A DNA stretch of 64,000 bases from an uncultured Collinsella sp. (GCA_900752015.1 CAADTZ010000019.1:18310-82309); one strand, 5' to 3'. Positions 1 to 11,189 are shown, numbered from the stretch's first letter. The notes: generated by a model not told the origin, from the sequence alone. Made by a program: numbers and translations.

Positions 1-67
1 CAGCGAGCAGTTTGCGCGCTTCCTCGTCGGTGATAGCGCGTTTCTTTCGACGTAAGGGCCTAAACAT
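1..67 (-). CDS. N-terminal fragment of an unidentified protein, possibly PPOX/flavin-binding family
   Basis: Only the first 22 codons lie in the window. The reading frame starts at an ATG whose complement is at 65-67, preceded by a good AAAGGAAG ribosome binding site. The visible peptide is basic, beginning MFRPLRRKKRAITDEEA. This resembles the N-terminus of small pyridoxamine-5'-phosphate-oxidase-like proteins, but 22 residues cannot prove it. It lies 42 bases downstream of the sensor kinase on the same strand and could be co-transcribed with it. Confidence 0.5.
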   Translation of the reverse strand, partial: MFRPLRRKKRAITDEEARKLLA

Positions 68-109
68 CGTTGGCTTCCTTTCTGGTCGTGCGTAGTGGTT
101 GAGCACAAA

Positions 110-2914
110 CTATAGCGAAATGGATCCGTTTTTCTTGATGCGGGCGAGTATGTTTTTGAGCTTGTTAAAGTCGAGCGGTTTGGATAGATGGGCGTTCATG
201 CCGGCGTCGTGTGCCGCCTTGGCGTCCTCGGCAAAGGCATTGGCGGTGAGCGCGATGATGGGGATATCGGCTGCATCGACCTTCTCGCTCAGACGAATCG
301 TGCGGGTTGCCTCATAGCCGTCCATGTCCGGCATCATAATGTCCATCAGGATCGCATCGAAGCTGCCGGCGGGATGCGACAGGTACAGATCGACGACTTC
401 GTTGCCGTTGGCGGCGCGAGTGACTACGACGCCCTCGGATTCTAGCAGCGCCTGGGCAATCTCGGCATTCAATTCGTTGTCTTCGGCGAGCAGTACGTTC
501 ATGTCGGCGAGCGAGCAGTCGAGCGCCCCCTCGACCGTATTCGCCCGCGCCTGGGGGTTCTTGTCGATATCGAGCGGAATCTCCACGTAGAACGAGGTGC
601 CCGCATGGAGCTCGCTGGTGACTTCGATGGTGCTGCCCATCAGTTCAATAAGCGACTTGACGATTGGCATGCCCATGCCGGTTCCTTGGAACTTGCTACG
701 CGCATCGTTACCTTCTTGGGCAAACGGCTCATAGATATGCTTTAAAAACTTGGAAGTCATGCCAATGCCGGTATCCGAAACGCTAAAGCAAAAGAGCGCG
801 CGCCCGTTATCGAGTGGCTTGGTCTTTGAGCTAAAGGTGACGGAGCCGCCGTGCTTGTTGTACTTAATGCTGTTGTCTAACAGGTTGATCATGATCTGTC
901 GGATATGGGTGGGACTGCCGACCATGTATGGCCCCGTGGTGTATGGCAGACTATTGTCCTGCATGGTGATGCCGTTATCGGATGCGCGGAGCTTGCACAG
1001 AACCAGCGTATCGTCACAGAGCTCTTTGAGGTTAAAAGGCGCATGTTCCAGTGTTATCTTGCGGTCTTCGATTTTGCCCATCTCGAGGATGTCGTTAATC
1101 AGCGAGAGCAGGTGATTGGCGGCAACACGAGCCTTGGCGCGGCTTTCGCGGGCGACCTGGATATCGCCTTCCTTCAATTCCTCGATATCGATAAGGCCCA
1201 GGATGCCGTTGAGCGGCGTACGGATGTCGTGGCTCATGCGCGTGAGGAATGCCGTCTTAGCGGCGTTGGCGGCGTCGGCTTTTTCGCGCTCGGTTCGAGC
1301 GCGCACGAGCGCCCAGATGAGCAGGACGATGCTGACCGACAACATACCGATGAGGGTGGAGGCAACGGCGGTGCGGTTGCGATAAAGGAATTGAAGCGTG
1401 TTGGATTCCTGGGCCGTGTACGACGTAGAGGAGTAATTGCTTGCGGAGAGCGATTCTCCGGCATTGATGATGCCCTTGTTGATGATTCCCAGCAGCTCGG
1501 GCTTTCCGCGCGAAATCCAGCACGAGAGCTCGCAGGTGTCAGGGAGCTCGACCGTCTCGCAGTCCTCGAGATCATAACGATCGCCGAGGGTTTTTACGCG
1601 TGAACTGGGAGCGACGACGCAGCGCGCCGTTCCCCTCCTGAGGGCGTCGAACGCTTCATCGTCGGATCGGTATTCGGTCACGGTCGCTGTGGGGAACAGA
1701 CTTTCAAGTACGTTTCGGTTGATAAACGATGATTTGGTACAGGCGATGTTCTGAAGATCTTTGTTCAGGTTGCTTCCGCTGTGGATGGCGGTGAGGGATA
1801 TGGTCCCCAACGATACCGACTGCACAACGCCTGATTGCTCGGCAAACCAGTAATCTCGGTATACCGGCAGCGCGACGTCTATGCTTCCCTTTGACAGGGC
1901 CTTTGACATCATCTTGTAGCTATCAAAGGCGACGGTTTTGACCGTAATGCCAAATTTATCGTGCAACGTCGTCGCAAGCGATGCGAGCGAGCCTTCCATT
2001 TTGCCGTCTTCGTCTTCGTTGCAGTAGGGGAGTTTGCCCGTAATGTAGCCGAGCGTGATGGTGTTGTTGTTCGCCTTGAGCCAGGCGCGCTCATCGCCGG
2101 TGAGCGAGGATGATCCGCTGTTTTGCGCTGAATAGTTCGATTTGACCTCGTCGTTATAGCGGGGGTTGACGCGGTTGATTGCCGCCATTGCGGAGTTGAT
2201 GTTGTCCATCAGGTCGGGGCGGCTTTTGGGAACGGCAAAGTAGTAGTCGCTCGAACCGACGTAGAACATGGGCGACGCCTCGGGCGACGAAATGGTGTCG
2301 TTCATGATGATGGCGTCGACCTCGCCGTTTGCGAGCGCGTCAAAGAGAACGGAGCCTCCGTCATACTCCCTGTATGTGCAGGCGATTCCCTCGTTGGCGA
2401 GCCACTGCTGGCCGACGATGGTTTGCATAACACCGGAGTTGTAACCGATGGTGAGACCCTGGAGTGCTTGAGGGTCACCCTTGGCCAGGTCGTCACGGTC
2501 GGGCCTGGCGTAGATGTAGTAGCGCTCGGTGCCCTCGGGGTTCGAGGAAAAGAGCAGCTTTTGGGCGCGTTCCTCGGAGTAGGAGATGTTGGGCATGAGG
2601 TCGATCTCGCCTGCCTCGAGCATGTCCATAAGCTCGGTAAAGGTGCCGGAGACGTATTCGTACCGCCAGCCGGGCGTGTAGTACGACAGGGTCTGGAGGT
2701 ACTCGTAACCCCATCCCGAGAGACGCTCGCCGGGGGTGCCGTTCTGGAAGCCCTCGTTGTTGACGAGCCAGCCGACGCGGACCGTCTTGACTGGCTGACT
2801 AGAGTCATCGGCAAAAGCCTGGACAGGCGCGATGGAACTCAGTGCGGCAAGCGCGGCAAGCACAATGGCCAGGGCGCGACATATAACTGAACGAAGGACA
2901 GTGGCAGCTCTCAC
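110..2914 (-). CDS. Hybrid sensor histidine kinase with two solute-binding (SBP_bac_3) sensor domains
   Basis: A membrane hybrid sensor kinase. A hydrophobic signal segment is followed by two consecutive periplasmic amino-acid-binding-type domains (about residues 55-275 and 285-510, numbering from an ATG at 2947), one membrane helix near 530-550, HisKA with phospho-His at about 573 in MSHDIRTPLNG, and a HATPase domain with NLLDNSIKYN and DTGIGM. A C-terminal receiver from about 817 has phospho-Asp 869 in ILMDIMMPDMDG. The open frame extends to the ATG at 2947, which lacks a ribosome site; the GTG at 2914 has AGGA at proper spacing and leaves a cleaner signal peptide, so it is preferred. No separate output regulator is adjacent, so the partner is unknown. 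The ligand is probably a small amino-acid-like solute (inference). Confidence 0.88.
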   Translation of the reverse strand: MRAATVLRSVICRALAIVLAALAALSSIAPVQAFADDSSQPVKTVRVGWLVNNEGFQNGTPGERLSGWGYEYLQTLSYYTPGWRYEYVSGTFTELMDMLEAGEIDLMPNISYSEERAQKLLFSSNPEGTERYYIYARPDRDDLAKGDPQALQGLTIGYNSGVMQTIVGQQWLANEGIACTYREYDGGSVLFDALANGEVDAIIMNDTISSPEASPMFYVGSSDYYFAVPKSRPDLMDNINSAMAAINRVNPRYNDEVKSNYSAQNSGSSSLTGDERAWLKANNNTITLGYITGKLPYCNEDEDGKMEGSLASLATTLHDKFGITVKTVAFDSYKMMSKALSKGSIDVALPVYRDYWFAEQSGVVQSVSLGTISLTAIHSGSNLNKDLQNIACTKSSFINRNVLESLFPTATVTEYRSDDEAFDALRRGTARCVVAPSSRVKTLGDRYDLEDCETVELPDTCELSCWISRGKPELLGIINKGIINAGESLSASNYSSTSYTAQESNTLQFLYRNRTAVASTLIGMLSVSIVLLIWALVRARTEREKADAANAAKTAFLTRMSHDIRTPLNGILGLIDIEELKEGDIQVARESRAKARVAANHLLSLINDILEMGKIEDRKITLEHAPFNLKELCDDTLVLCKLRASDNGITMQDNSLPYTTGPYMVGSPTHIRQIMINLLDNSIKYNKHGGSVTFSSKTKPLDNGRALFCFSVSDTGIGMTSKFLKHIYEPFAQEGNDARSKFQGTGMGMPIVKSLIELMGSTIEVTSELHAGTSFYVEIPLDIDKNPQARANTVEGALDCSLADMNVLLAEDNELNAEIAQALLESEGVVVTRAANGNEVVDLYLSHPAGSFDAILMDIMMPDMDGYEATRTIRLSEKVDAADIPIIALTANAFAEDAKAAHDAGMNAHLSKPLDFNKLKNILARIKKNGSISL

Positions 2915-3007
2915 ATGCAATCCTAACGAATCGAGACAATACCGCATAAGGATACCAGCTCAGCCTGCCCAGTCGGCAGCTGTACCGCTAAACGCTCCCG
3001 CCCGGCA

Positions 3008-3090
3008 GTCATCGGGGACGTTCTTAAACGACTAGTCATTGGGGACGTTCTTGTTTGACTGGTCATTTAAGAACGTCCCCAATGACTAGT
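3008..3090. repeat. Palindromic intergenic element (GGGGACGTTCTT arms), with an extra half copy
   Basis: The arms at 3031-3052 and 3069-3090 are a perfect 22-bp inverted repeat around a 16-nt loop. A partial copy of the left arm precedes it at about 3012-3036. The same arm sequence recurs at 17032-17089 with one arm mismatch, so this is a dispersed family rather than a local terminator. It has no U-tract. Confidence 0.75.
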
Positions 3091-3158
3091 TCCGTTTGCT
3101 GGGGAGGCGTGGGACAATACCGAGCGAACGTGATTGGTTGTCCGTGGAAGGGGTCGCG

Positions 3159-3584
3159 ATGAAAAAGCTCAGGACGCTTGCCGATGTGCTGCGACAGGCT
3201 GGCTTTGCACGCATTACGGGCCTGTTTCTTATTTTCTATCTGCTTTGCTCGACGGCTGTCTGGCTGTCCGAGCCCACGACCCTCACGTTTGGCGATGGTC
3301 TCTGGTTTAGCTTTGAGACGGTCTCGACGATTGGCTTTGGCGATATCCCCGCTGAAACGCCGGTTGCCCGCGGCATTACCGTTATCCTAAGCGTCATCAG
3401 TATCTTCTATATCGCCATGCTTACGGGCGTGGCGGTGAACTACTGCAATACGCTTATCAAGATGCGCCAAAAGGACACCATGGCGCGCTTTATGGATGAT
3501 CTTGAGCATTTGGAAGAACTCGACCGCGATGAGCTCGCCGATTTGTCGCGCCGCGTGCGCGAATACCGTCGCCGGCAACGATAG
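3159..3584 (+). CDS. Small two-TM potassium channel subunit
   Basis: A 141-residue protein with the ion-channel pore fold (Ion_trans_2). TM1 is about residues 16-37, followed by a pore helix, a selectivity filter TIGFGD at 57-62 (GFG in place of the usual GYG) and TM2 at about 70-92. A charged, helical cytoplasmic tail is rich in Glu/Arg. It lacks an RCK domain and a voltage sensor, so it should tetramerise into a simple K+-selective pore. The start is the ATG after GGAAGGGG. An upstream in-frame ATG at 3096 would add residues not expected of the family. Confidence 0.85.
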   Translation: MKKLRTLADVLRQAGFARITGLFLIFYLLCSTAVWLSEPTTLTFGDGLWFSFETVSTIGFGDIPAETPVARGITVILSVISIFYIAMLTGVAVNYCNTLIKMRQKDTMARFMDDLEHLEELDRDELADLSRRVREYRRRQR

Positions 3585-3620
3585 AACGGGTGCCGCGCGT
3601 CACGACGAGGGGGATTGCAT

Positions 3621-4154
3621 ATGAACATCACCGTCTACCTGGGCGCGAGCGTCGGCAACGACCCGGCGTTTCTGCCCGCAGTGCAGGAGCTGGGCAATTG
3701 GATTGGCGCCAACGGACACGCGCTCGTATACGGCGGGTCCAAATCGGGACTGATGGGCGCGCTCGCCGATAGCGTACTCGAGGCAGGCGGACATGTGACG
3801 GGTGTGGAGCCGAGCTTCTTTATCGAGGCAGAGTTTCAACACGACGGAATCGACGACCTTATCGTGACGAGCGACATGGCCGAGCGCAAAGCCAAGATGA
3901 TCGAGCTCGGCGATGCGTTCATCGCATTTCCGGGCGGCACGGGCACGCTCGAGGAGATTGCCGAGGTTATGTCCGCGGTGTCGTTGGGGCACCTGAGCTC
4001 TCCGTGCATCCTGTATAACCTGGACGGTTACTACAACGACCTCAAGGCGTTGCTCGGGCACATGATTGATAAGGGGCTTTCGAGCCCGAGGCGCCAGCAC
4101 GGCATCTACTTTGCCGACGATTTGCGCGAGATTGCCTCGATTATCAACGGATAA
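3621..4154 (+). CDS. LOG-family / TIGR00730 Rossmann-fold protein
   Basis: A 177-residue protein of the LOG (cytokinin riboside 5'-monophosphate phosphoribohydrolase) family. It carries GGSKSG at 38-43, DMAERKAKM at 85-93 and the signature PGGTGTLEE at 104-112, which forms the nucleotide pocket. Members cleave the N-glycosidic bond of nucleoside monophosphates; in bacteria the physiological role is mostly unclear. The start is ATG 3621 after GAGGGGG. An in-frame TTG six bases upstream is ignored because it would sit too close to that site. It lies 36 bases after the K+ channel gene and may share its transcript. Confidence 0.85.
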   Translation: MNITVYLGASVGNDPAFLPAVQELGNWIGANGHALVYGGSKSGLMGALADSVLEAGGHVTGVEPSFFIEAEFQHDGIDDLIVTSDMAERKAKMIELGDAFIAFPGGTGTLEEIAEVMSAVSLGHLSSPCILYNLDGYYNDLKALLGHMIDKGLSSPRRQHGIYFADDLREIASIING

Positions 4155-4279
4155 GTCTTGAGCCTGCCCCACTATGGCTCCCAATGGTGCCGTTTGCGGC
4201 GCAGGTGGTTGGCTCGTTCGGGCAACGCTCGCTCTACAATAAAACGTATCTATGTCGACTTTGACCGCGGGAGGACCCG

Positions 4280-5584
4280 ATGGATAACCTTGCCAAACCC
4301 ACGAACCGAGCGCTGTTTTTGGTCAGCGTTGCCGTGACCGGTGCACTCGCGGGTGCCGCAGTCTGGCTGTTCTTTTTTGCGATGGAGCACGGTATCGACT
4401 ATCTATGGACCGAGATTCCGCACGCGCTGGGCGTCGCTTCGCCCGAGCTTGCCAGCGGCCCGTTTGGCTTTCTGCCGTACCCGTTTTTTGTCTGCCTGCT
4501 GGGCGGCCTGTTAATCGGTCTGTACGAAAAGATGACAGGCACCAAGACCGATGACCTCAACCAGGTGATGGCTAAGGTTAAGCAAGACGGGCGCTACCCG
4601 TACGACAACCTGGGCAAGCTTTCGCTCGCGGCATTGCTGCCGCTGCTGTTTGGCGGAAGCATTGGACCGGAGGCCGGCCTGACCGGCGTTATCGCTGGTC
4701 TGTGCAGCTGGGTCGGCGACCGCATGCGTCGCTTTGGCGCCGAGTTTAGGGAGCTTACGCTGCTGGGCACCCAGGCTGCCCTGACGGCGCTCTTTACCGC
4801 GCCCGTCTTTGGTTTTGTGGCACCGCTCGCTGGTAGCGCCGACGGCCAAGGCGAAGACGCCGACGATGAGTCCGTGTCCGACGAGGTCACCATCAAGCTG
4901 CCCAAGGCGCAAAAGACCGTGGTCTACGGCATTGCGATTGCCGGCGGTCTGGGCACCTACCTGCTGCTTGGCCAGCTTGTGGGCGGCGGCATGGGTATGC
5001 CGAGGTTCGAGTCCGCCGAGGTGGGCAACCTGGAGCTTACCTGGCTCATTCCTCTGTCGCTGATCGGAACAATCTGCGGCTGGCTGTACTTTGTCTCTGA
5101 GCATGCAAGCGAGGCACTGTCCCATGCAATAGGGGAGCGTCCTGTCGTCAAGGCCATGCTGGCCGGTCTGGCACTCGCCATCTGTGGCACGGTCCTGCCC
5201 TATACCATGTTTGCCGGCGAGACCCAGGCCGACGTGCTCATGGAAACCTATCTGACCATTCCCGCTGGCGTGCTTATCGCGACCGGTCTTGTTAAGGCCA
5301 TGCTGACGCCCGCCCTCATCAACCTTGGTTGGCGCGGCGGTCACTTCTTCCCGGTTATCTTCTCGGGCGTAAGCCTGGGCTATGGCCTTGCCATCCTCAC
5401 CGGCGCAGATCCGGTCTTTTGCGTCGCCGTCTGCACGGCATCGACGATGGGTGCGGTCATGCGTCAGCCGGTCATGGTCGTGGGCCTGCTGCTCATGTGC
5501 TTCCCACTCAAGGGTATCGTCTGCATGATCATCGCGGCCGTCATCGCCGCCGGCATTCCACTGCCCAAGCCGCTGCGCAAGTAG
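4280..5584 (+). CDS. ClC-family chloride channel/transporter
   Basis: A 434-residue multi-pass protein. ClC signatures are visible: GGSIGPEAGLTG near residues 123-136 (the GxEGP-type anion-pore motif, here GSIGPE) and GWRGGHFFPVIFSG near 348-362 (the GxFxP motif). The region at about 185-205 is acidic and probably cytoplasmic. A proton-glutamate comparable to E. coli ClC E203 cannot be assigned confidently, so channel versus H+ antiporter is open. The ribosome site GGGAGGA precedes ATG 4280. Confidence 0.88.
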   Translation: MDNLAKPTNRALFLVSVAVTGALAGAAVWLFFFAMEHGIDYLWTEIPHALGVASPELASGPFGFLPYPFFVCLLGGLLIGLYEKMTGTKTDDLNQVMAKVKQDGRYPYDNLGKLSLAALLPLLFGGSIGPEAGLTGVIAGLCSWVGDRMRRFGAEFRELTLLGTQAALTALFTAPVFGFVAPLAGSADGQGEDADDESVSDEVTIKLPKAQKTVVYGIAIAGGLGTYLLLGQLVGGGMGMPRFESAEVGNLELTWLIPLSLIGTICGWLYFVSEHASEALSHAIGERPVVKAMLAGLALAICGTVLPYTMFAGETQADVLMETYLTIPAGVLIATGLVKAMLTPALINLGWRGGHFFPVIFSGVSLGYGLAILTGADPVFCVAVCTASTMGAVMRQPVMVVGLLLMCFPLKGIVCMIIAAVIAAGIPLPKPLRK

Positions 5585-5619
5585 CGCGGTTTTTCACGAG
5601 TCAATTCCAGGGGTACGAG

Positions 5620-6411
5620 ATGATCCTGTACTTTAGCGCGACAGGGAACAGCGAGCATGTGGCGCGTCGCATTGCAGCGGCGACAGACGACAAGGTTGTG
5701 TCGATTGAGCGTTTTGATGTCGAAGCCCTTCGCCTTGTTGCGACGGAAGGCCCCTGCCAGCTGGGATTTGTTGCTCCGGTGTATGCCTGGGGTCTGCCGA
5801 CACCGATGATCGAGTTTTTGAAGACTGCCGACCTGTCGATTGCTGCCGGTGCAAAGGGCGGCGAGCGCCCCTATACGTTCTATGTTTCGACGTACGGTTC
5901 GACGACCGGCCAATCTGCCAAGTTTGCCCGCGACCTGCTGCACGAGCGTGGGCTCGAGTTAGATGCGGCGATGAGCGTCAAGATGCCCGATACCTGGACG
6001 CCTGTTTTCGACCTGTCTGACCCTCAAAAGGTTGAGGGTATCAATAGAGCTGCCGAGGCGCAGATTGATGCCGTGATCGAGGCGGTGCAGGCACGCCGCA
6101 CGGGCAACATGATGCGCCATCGCGTGCCTCTGTTTGCATCGTGCGCGTATCACGCAATTGGGCTGCCGCGCATGCAACAGACGAGCAAGTTTGCCGTCGA
6201 TGCCGATCGCTGCATCGGCTGCGGCCTGTGTGCCAAGCGCTGCCCCATGGCGGCGATTGAGATGCGCGACGGCCTTCCCGTCTGGACAAAGCCGGAGTGC
6301 GCAGCCTGCCTTCGTTGCCTGCACCGTTGTCCCAAATTTGCCATCTCGCACGGTAAGCGCACGGCATCCCACGGTCAGTACAGGCATCCCAAGCCAGGTG
6401 TGAGGATGTAG
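5620..6411 (+). CDS. EFR1-type flavodoxin / 2[4Fe-4S] ferredoxin fusion
   Basis: A 263-residue fusion. The N-terminus has a flavodoxin FMN loop (YFSATGNSEHVA) and an APVYAWGLPTP motif. The C-terminus carries two [4Fe-4S] clusters: C198-x2-C-x2-C-x3-C (CIGCGLCAKRCP) and C227-x2-C-x2-C-x3-C (CAACLRCLHRCP). This architecture is the EFRODO-associated (EFR1) electron-transfer family of anaerobes. The electron partner is unknown. The start is the ATG at 5620, 35 bases after the ClC stop; the open frame extends further upstream inside the ClC gene but without flavodoxin homology. Confidence 0.85.
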   Translation: MILYFSATGNSEHVARRIAAATDDKVVSIERFDVEALRLVATEGPCQLGFVAPVYAWGLPTPMIEFLKTADLSIAAGAKGGERPYTFYVSTYGSTTGQSAKFARDLLHERGLELDAAMSVKMPDTWTPVFDLSDPQKVEGINRAAEAQIDAVIEAVQARRTGNMMRHRVPLFASCAYHAIGLPRMQQTSKFAVDADRCIGCGLCAKRCPMAAIEMRDGLPVWTKPECAACLRCLHRCPKFAISHGKRTASHGQYRHPKPGVRM

Positions 6412-6426
6412 CGGCTGCTGGCCGCG

Positions 6427-7302
6427 CTACTTCCAAACCGCGAGCGCCGCAGTGCCCAGTACGATGAGGGCGAGACCGATGGCGCTGCGCCGCGAGACCT
6501 TTTCGCTGAATGCCAAGCGCGCAAATAGTACCGATACGACAATCGATAGTTTGTCGATCTGCACCACGACGCTCACCTGGCCTGCGGCGATGGCATAGTA
6601 ATAGAGCAGCCACGATGCTCCGGTCGCGATGCCCGATGCCGCGAGAAATACGAGCTCGTAGCGGTCTACGTGCACGGCTTGGCCCATCTTGCCTTTAGCT
6701 GCCACGATTGCCCATGCCATAACCAGTACCACGCAGGTGCGGATTGCCGTGGCCAGGTTTGACTCGACGCCTTCGATGCCGATCTTAGCGAGGACGGAGG
6801 TGAGTGCTGCGAACATGGCGGCGCCGAGGGCGTAAGCGAGCCAGGTCCGGTCTTGCTGCTGCTCGGGTCCGGCGGATTGCTGCTTCTCGGTCATTAAAAA
6901 CGTGCCGAGGGTAATGACGGCGGTTCCCACGAGCTTAACCGCAAGGTTGCTCGTCTCGCCAAAAAGCACGATGGCGATCAGCGCGGCGAGCACGGTGCTC
7001 ATCTTGTCGACCGGTACGACCTTATTGACGTCTCCGATGCTCAACGCCTTAAAGTAACAGATCCACGAAGCGCCGGTAGCGAGTCCCGAGAGGACGAGAA
7101 AGAGCCAGGATCTGGGTTCGATGCTGCCAATGGTTCCAATGGATCCAGAAATGCCCGCCATTGCCCAGGCGAAAACGAGCACCACGCAGGTGCGAATGGC
7201 CGTCGCGACATCGGAGTCGGTCTGCTTGATGCCGCATTTGGCCAAGATGGATGTGATGCCGGCAAAGAATGCTGACGCAAATGCTGCGACGACCCACGAC
7301 AC
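6427..7302 (-). CDS. EamA/DMT-family transporter
   Basis: A 291-residue ten-helix membrane protein built of two EamA repeats. The duplication is obvious: GIKQTDSDVATAIRTCVVLV in the first half matches GIEGVESNLATAIRTCVVLV in the second. Such drug/metabolite transporters export amino acids or small metabolites; the substrate is not predictable. The GTG start at 7302 follows GAGGAGG. The gene is convergent with the flavoprotein gene, only 15 bases apart. Confidence 0.85.
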   Translation of the reverse strand: MSWVVAAFASAFFAGITSILAKCGIKQTDSDVATAIRTCVVLVFAWAMAGISGSIGTIGSIEPRSWLFLVLSGLATGASWICYFKALSIGDVNKVVPVDKMSTVLAALIAIVLFGETSNLAVKLVGTAVITLGTFLMTEKQQSAGPEQQQDRTWLAYALGAAMFAALTSVLAKIGIEGVESNLATAIRTCVVLVMAWAIVAAKGKMGQAVHVDRYELVFLAASGIATGASWLLYYYAIAAGQVSVVVQIDKLSIVVSVLFARLAFSEKVSRRSAIGLALIVLGTAALAVWK

Positions 7303-7370
7303 GGGTTGAGCGCCTCCTCAAAAAAGACCACGCCAGATCTATGGCGCATGTCCAATGATACCGCGCTTGC

Positions 7371-8078
7371 CTATAGGTTGCGTGCCCGGTAGACCTTGGT
7401 GCTGATGGCGCAGCTGACAGCGCCAAGGACGACCGTTGCCAGCGCGGCAATTCCTGCGCACAGGAAGCCAAGAACGGAAGGATCGGGATTCGCCCCGGCA
7501 ATCATCGACATGAGCTGGTTGCTGATGGGGTTGAATGAGTTTAGCGTGACCATGATAAGGCACATGTATAGGGCGTATAGACCAACGGATAGGCGTTGCG
7601 CCTTCATGTGTTCAAATCGAAAGAACAGAGGCAGTACCAAAAACACCGCCATGAGGGAGAAAAGCATCGATATTGCCGAGGCGATTGCGGTCTCAAAGAC
7701 GGTCTCTCCCGTGGAGGGGATACCCACGCTGTTTAAGATCGGGATGGCGACGATACTCAACAGCACGGCCGCGCACGTCATGATGACCGAGAAAATAGTG
7801 ATGCACAGGTAGCGTGCGCTGACGATGTCTTTGCGTGAGATGGGCAGCGTTGCCCGATAGCGCTCCCATCCGTTTTGGTTGTCGAGCCCGGCCAGCGACG
7901 TCATGGCCATGATAGGCGACATGGCACTGATCGCGAAGGCGCCGGCGGCGCTCATATCGGAATCACCATTCGATGCCCTGACGGCGGTCAGCACGACGAA
8001 GATGAACAGGCCGACACCTGCGATGCTCGGGACGAGCGTGCGAACGATGGCAAGCTCGGACATAATGGCGCGTTTCAT
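7371..8078 (-). CDS. ABC-2-type transporter permease
   Basis: A 235-residue membrane protein with about six hydrophobic segments and the sequence NQNGWERYRATLPISRKDIV, typical of the ABC2_membrane_5 permeases. The ATG overlaps the stop of the ATPase gene by 4 bases, so the two are translationally coupled. With the upstream GntR regulator this forms the classic YtrA-type regulator/ATPase/permease unit, usually an exporter responding to cell-envelope stress or peptides. Confidence 0.82.
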   Translation of the reverse strand: MKRAIMSELAIVRTLVPSIAGVGLFIFVVLTAVRASNGDSDMSAAGAFAISAMSPIMAMTSLAGLDNQNGWERYRATLPISRKDIVSARYLCITIFSVIMTCAAVLLSIVAIPILNSVGIPSTGETVFETAIASAISMLFSLMAVFLVLPLFFRFEHMKAQRLSVGLYALYMCLIMVTLNSFNPISNQLMSMIAGANPDPSVLGFLCAGIAALATVVLGAVSCAISTKVYRARNL

Positions 8079-8956
8079 TTCAAAGCCCCTTTCAGCATGA
8101 AGCGAAGATAGTCATCAATGGTTGCCCGATCGCAGGGAATCTCGGGGAAGGCCTCGAGCACTTCGCGGTGGTTGGGCACGAGCACGTCCACGCTGTAGGC
8201 GTGGCGGGCGGCGCGGGGGCCTTCGACGCAAGCCATGAGCTCGGCGGCCTGTGCCTGGGTGCAGTGGGCGATGCCGGCGCGGTCGGTAATGTCCTCGCGT
8301 GGCAGGTCAAACACAATCGAGCCGTTATCGATGCAGATGACGCGGTCGGCAGCACGATCGAGATCAGACGTAATGTGGCTCGAGAGCAGCACGCTGCGCT
8401 GGCCGTCGGCGACAAAGGCGAGCAGCTCATCGAGCAGTTCCTCGCGTGCCATGGGATCGAGGCCCGCGGTGGCTTCGTCCAAAACGAGCAGCTTGGCATC
8501 GTGGCTGAGCGCGCAGGCGAGCTGCAGCTTCATACCCATGCCGCGGGAGAGGTCCTTGACCTTTGTCTTGGGATCGAGGCCAAATCGGTTGATGAATCCG
8601 GCGAACGTTTCGCGGTCCCACGTGGGGTACGCCGGGCCTACGAGCGCCTCGATCTGGCCCACTTTGAGCGTGGAGGGGAAGGGGCACGTGTCCAGGACAA
8701 GACCGACGCGGGAGCGTAGATGGCGTTGCGACTCATCGGGCGCGTCGGCGCCACAGCGCTGCCCAAACAGGTGCACTTCGCCGGCATCGAGCTTTATAAG
8801 CCCGAGAGCAGCTCGAATCGCCGTTGTTTTGCCAGCACCGTTGGCACCAACAAAGCCGACGATCTGGCCAGGCTCCACGGCAAGCGTGACGTCGCGCAGC
8901 GAAAAGCGGTCGCTTACAGTGCGTGAGATGCCTTTGAGTTCAAGCAAGTTTTGCAT
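8075..8956 (-). CDS. ABC transporter ATP-binding protein
   Basis: A 293-residue ABC ATPase. It has Walker A GANGAGKTT at 37-45, a Q-loop region, signature LSRGMGMKLQLACAL (LSRGM, as in many antibiotic/peptide exporters), Walker B KLLVLDEATAGLDP and a switch His in LLSSHI. The start is ATG 8956 with AAGAAAGG upstream. The frame runs much further 5' but that part covers the GntR gene and is not coding. It is the energising subunit for the overlapping permease. Confidence 0.88.
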   Translation of the reverse strand: MQNLLELKGISRTVSDRFSLRDVTLAVEPGQIVGFVGANGAGKTTAIRAALGLIKLDAGEVHLFGQRCGADAPDESQRHLRSRVGLVLDTCPFPSTLKVGQIEALVGPAYPTWDRETFAGFINRFGLDPKTKVKDLSRGMGMKLQLACALSHDAKLLVLDEATAGLDPMAREELLDELLAFVADGQRSVLLSSHITSDLDRAADRVICIDNGSIVFDLPREDITDRAGIAHCTQAQAAELMACVEGPRAARHAYSVDVLVPNHREVLEAFPEIPCDRATIDDYLRFMLKGALK

Positions 8957-8979
8957 GGTATAGCCTTTCTTGCAGATGG

Positions 8980-9360
8980 CTACTGCATGGTTTCGGGGGC
9001 TACCAGGTCGAGCATCTCGTGCAGTTTGTCGCGCGTGACGCCCAAGGCTTCGGCTTGGCTTGCCGCTTTCGCAAGCAGCTCTTCGATATGACAGAGCTGG
9101 TTTTCGCGCAAAAGCTCCTGGTTGCCCTCGGCGACAAAACAGCCCTTGCCCTGCACGGTGCAGATAAACCCGAGCTGCTCCAGGTCGGCGTAGGCGCGCT
9201 TGGTGGTGATGACGCTCACGCCAAGATCGCTCGCGAGTGCACGGATGCTGGGGAGTTTGGCGCCCGCAGCGAGCGTGCCCGATAAGATCTGAGCTTTGAC
9301 TTGTGAGGTTATCTGCTCGTAGATGGGCTTGTCGCTCGAATTGGATAGGATGATGTCCAC
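8980..9360 (-). CDS. GntR-family regulator, YtrA subfamily
   Basis: A 126-residue repressor-type protein. The N-terminal winged helix contains PIYEQITSQVKAQILSG and LPSIRALASDLGVSVITTKRAY. It has only a short helical C-terminal dimerisation tail, which defines the YtrA subfamily that regulates an adjacent ABC transporter. GTG start at 9360 after AAGGAGCCGCT. Located 23 bases ahead of the ATPase gene, so first gene of the operon and probably autoregulated through palindromes at 9383-9422. Confidence 0.87.
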   Translation of the reverse strand: MDIILSNSSDKPIYEQITSQVKAQILSGTLAAGAKLPSIRALASDLGVSVITTKRAYADLEQLGFICTVQGKGCFVAEGNQELLRENQLCHIEELLAKAASQAEALGVTRDKLHEMLDLVAPETMQ

Positions 9361-9382
9361 AGCGGCTCCTTAGCTGTTGGGC

Positions 9383-9422
9383 TACACGTGTATATAACCG
9401 GTAAGCACAGTATATATACACT
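9383..9422 (-). promoter_or_regulatory. Probable YtrA-type operator/promoter
   Basis: Just upstream of the GntR gene are a perfect palindrome TACACGTGTA (9383-9392) and, 16 bp further, AGTATATATACACT (9409-9422), which reads AGTGTATATATACT on the coding strand. These fit the AGTGTA-N-TACACT style of YtrA-family operators. AT-rich TATA stretches between them could be the -10 box. Binding is inferred. Confidence 0.5.
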
Positions 9423-9575
9423 ATGCACAGTTCTGCAAGAGGCAAATGCGGATTGGGCCGGTTGCCCAGGCCCCAACTGATGAATTTGTCCTGATAGGTG
9501 CCCTAGAGCGGGATTTCGCGGCTACAATAGGGCGGTTACATCGACGTAATGCACTCAATGCAAGAAAGGATCCGC

Positions 9576-11189
<1,614 letters not shown>
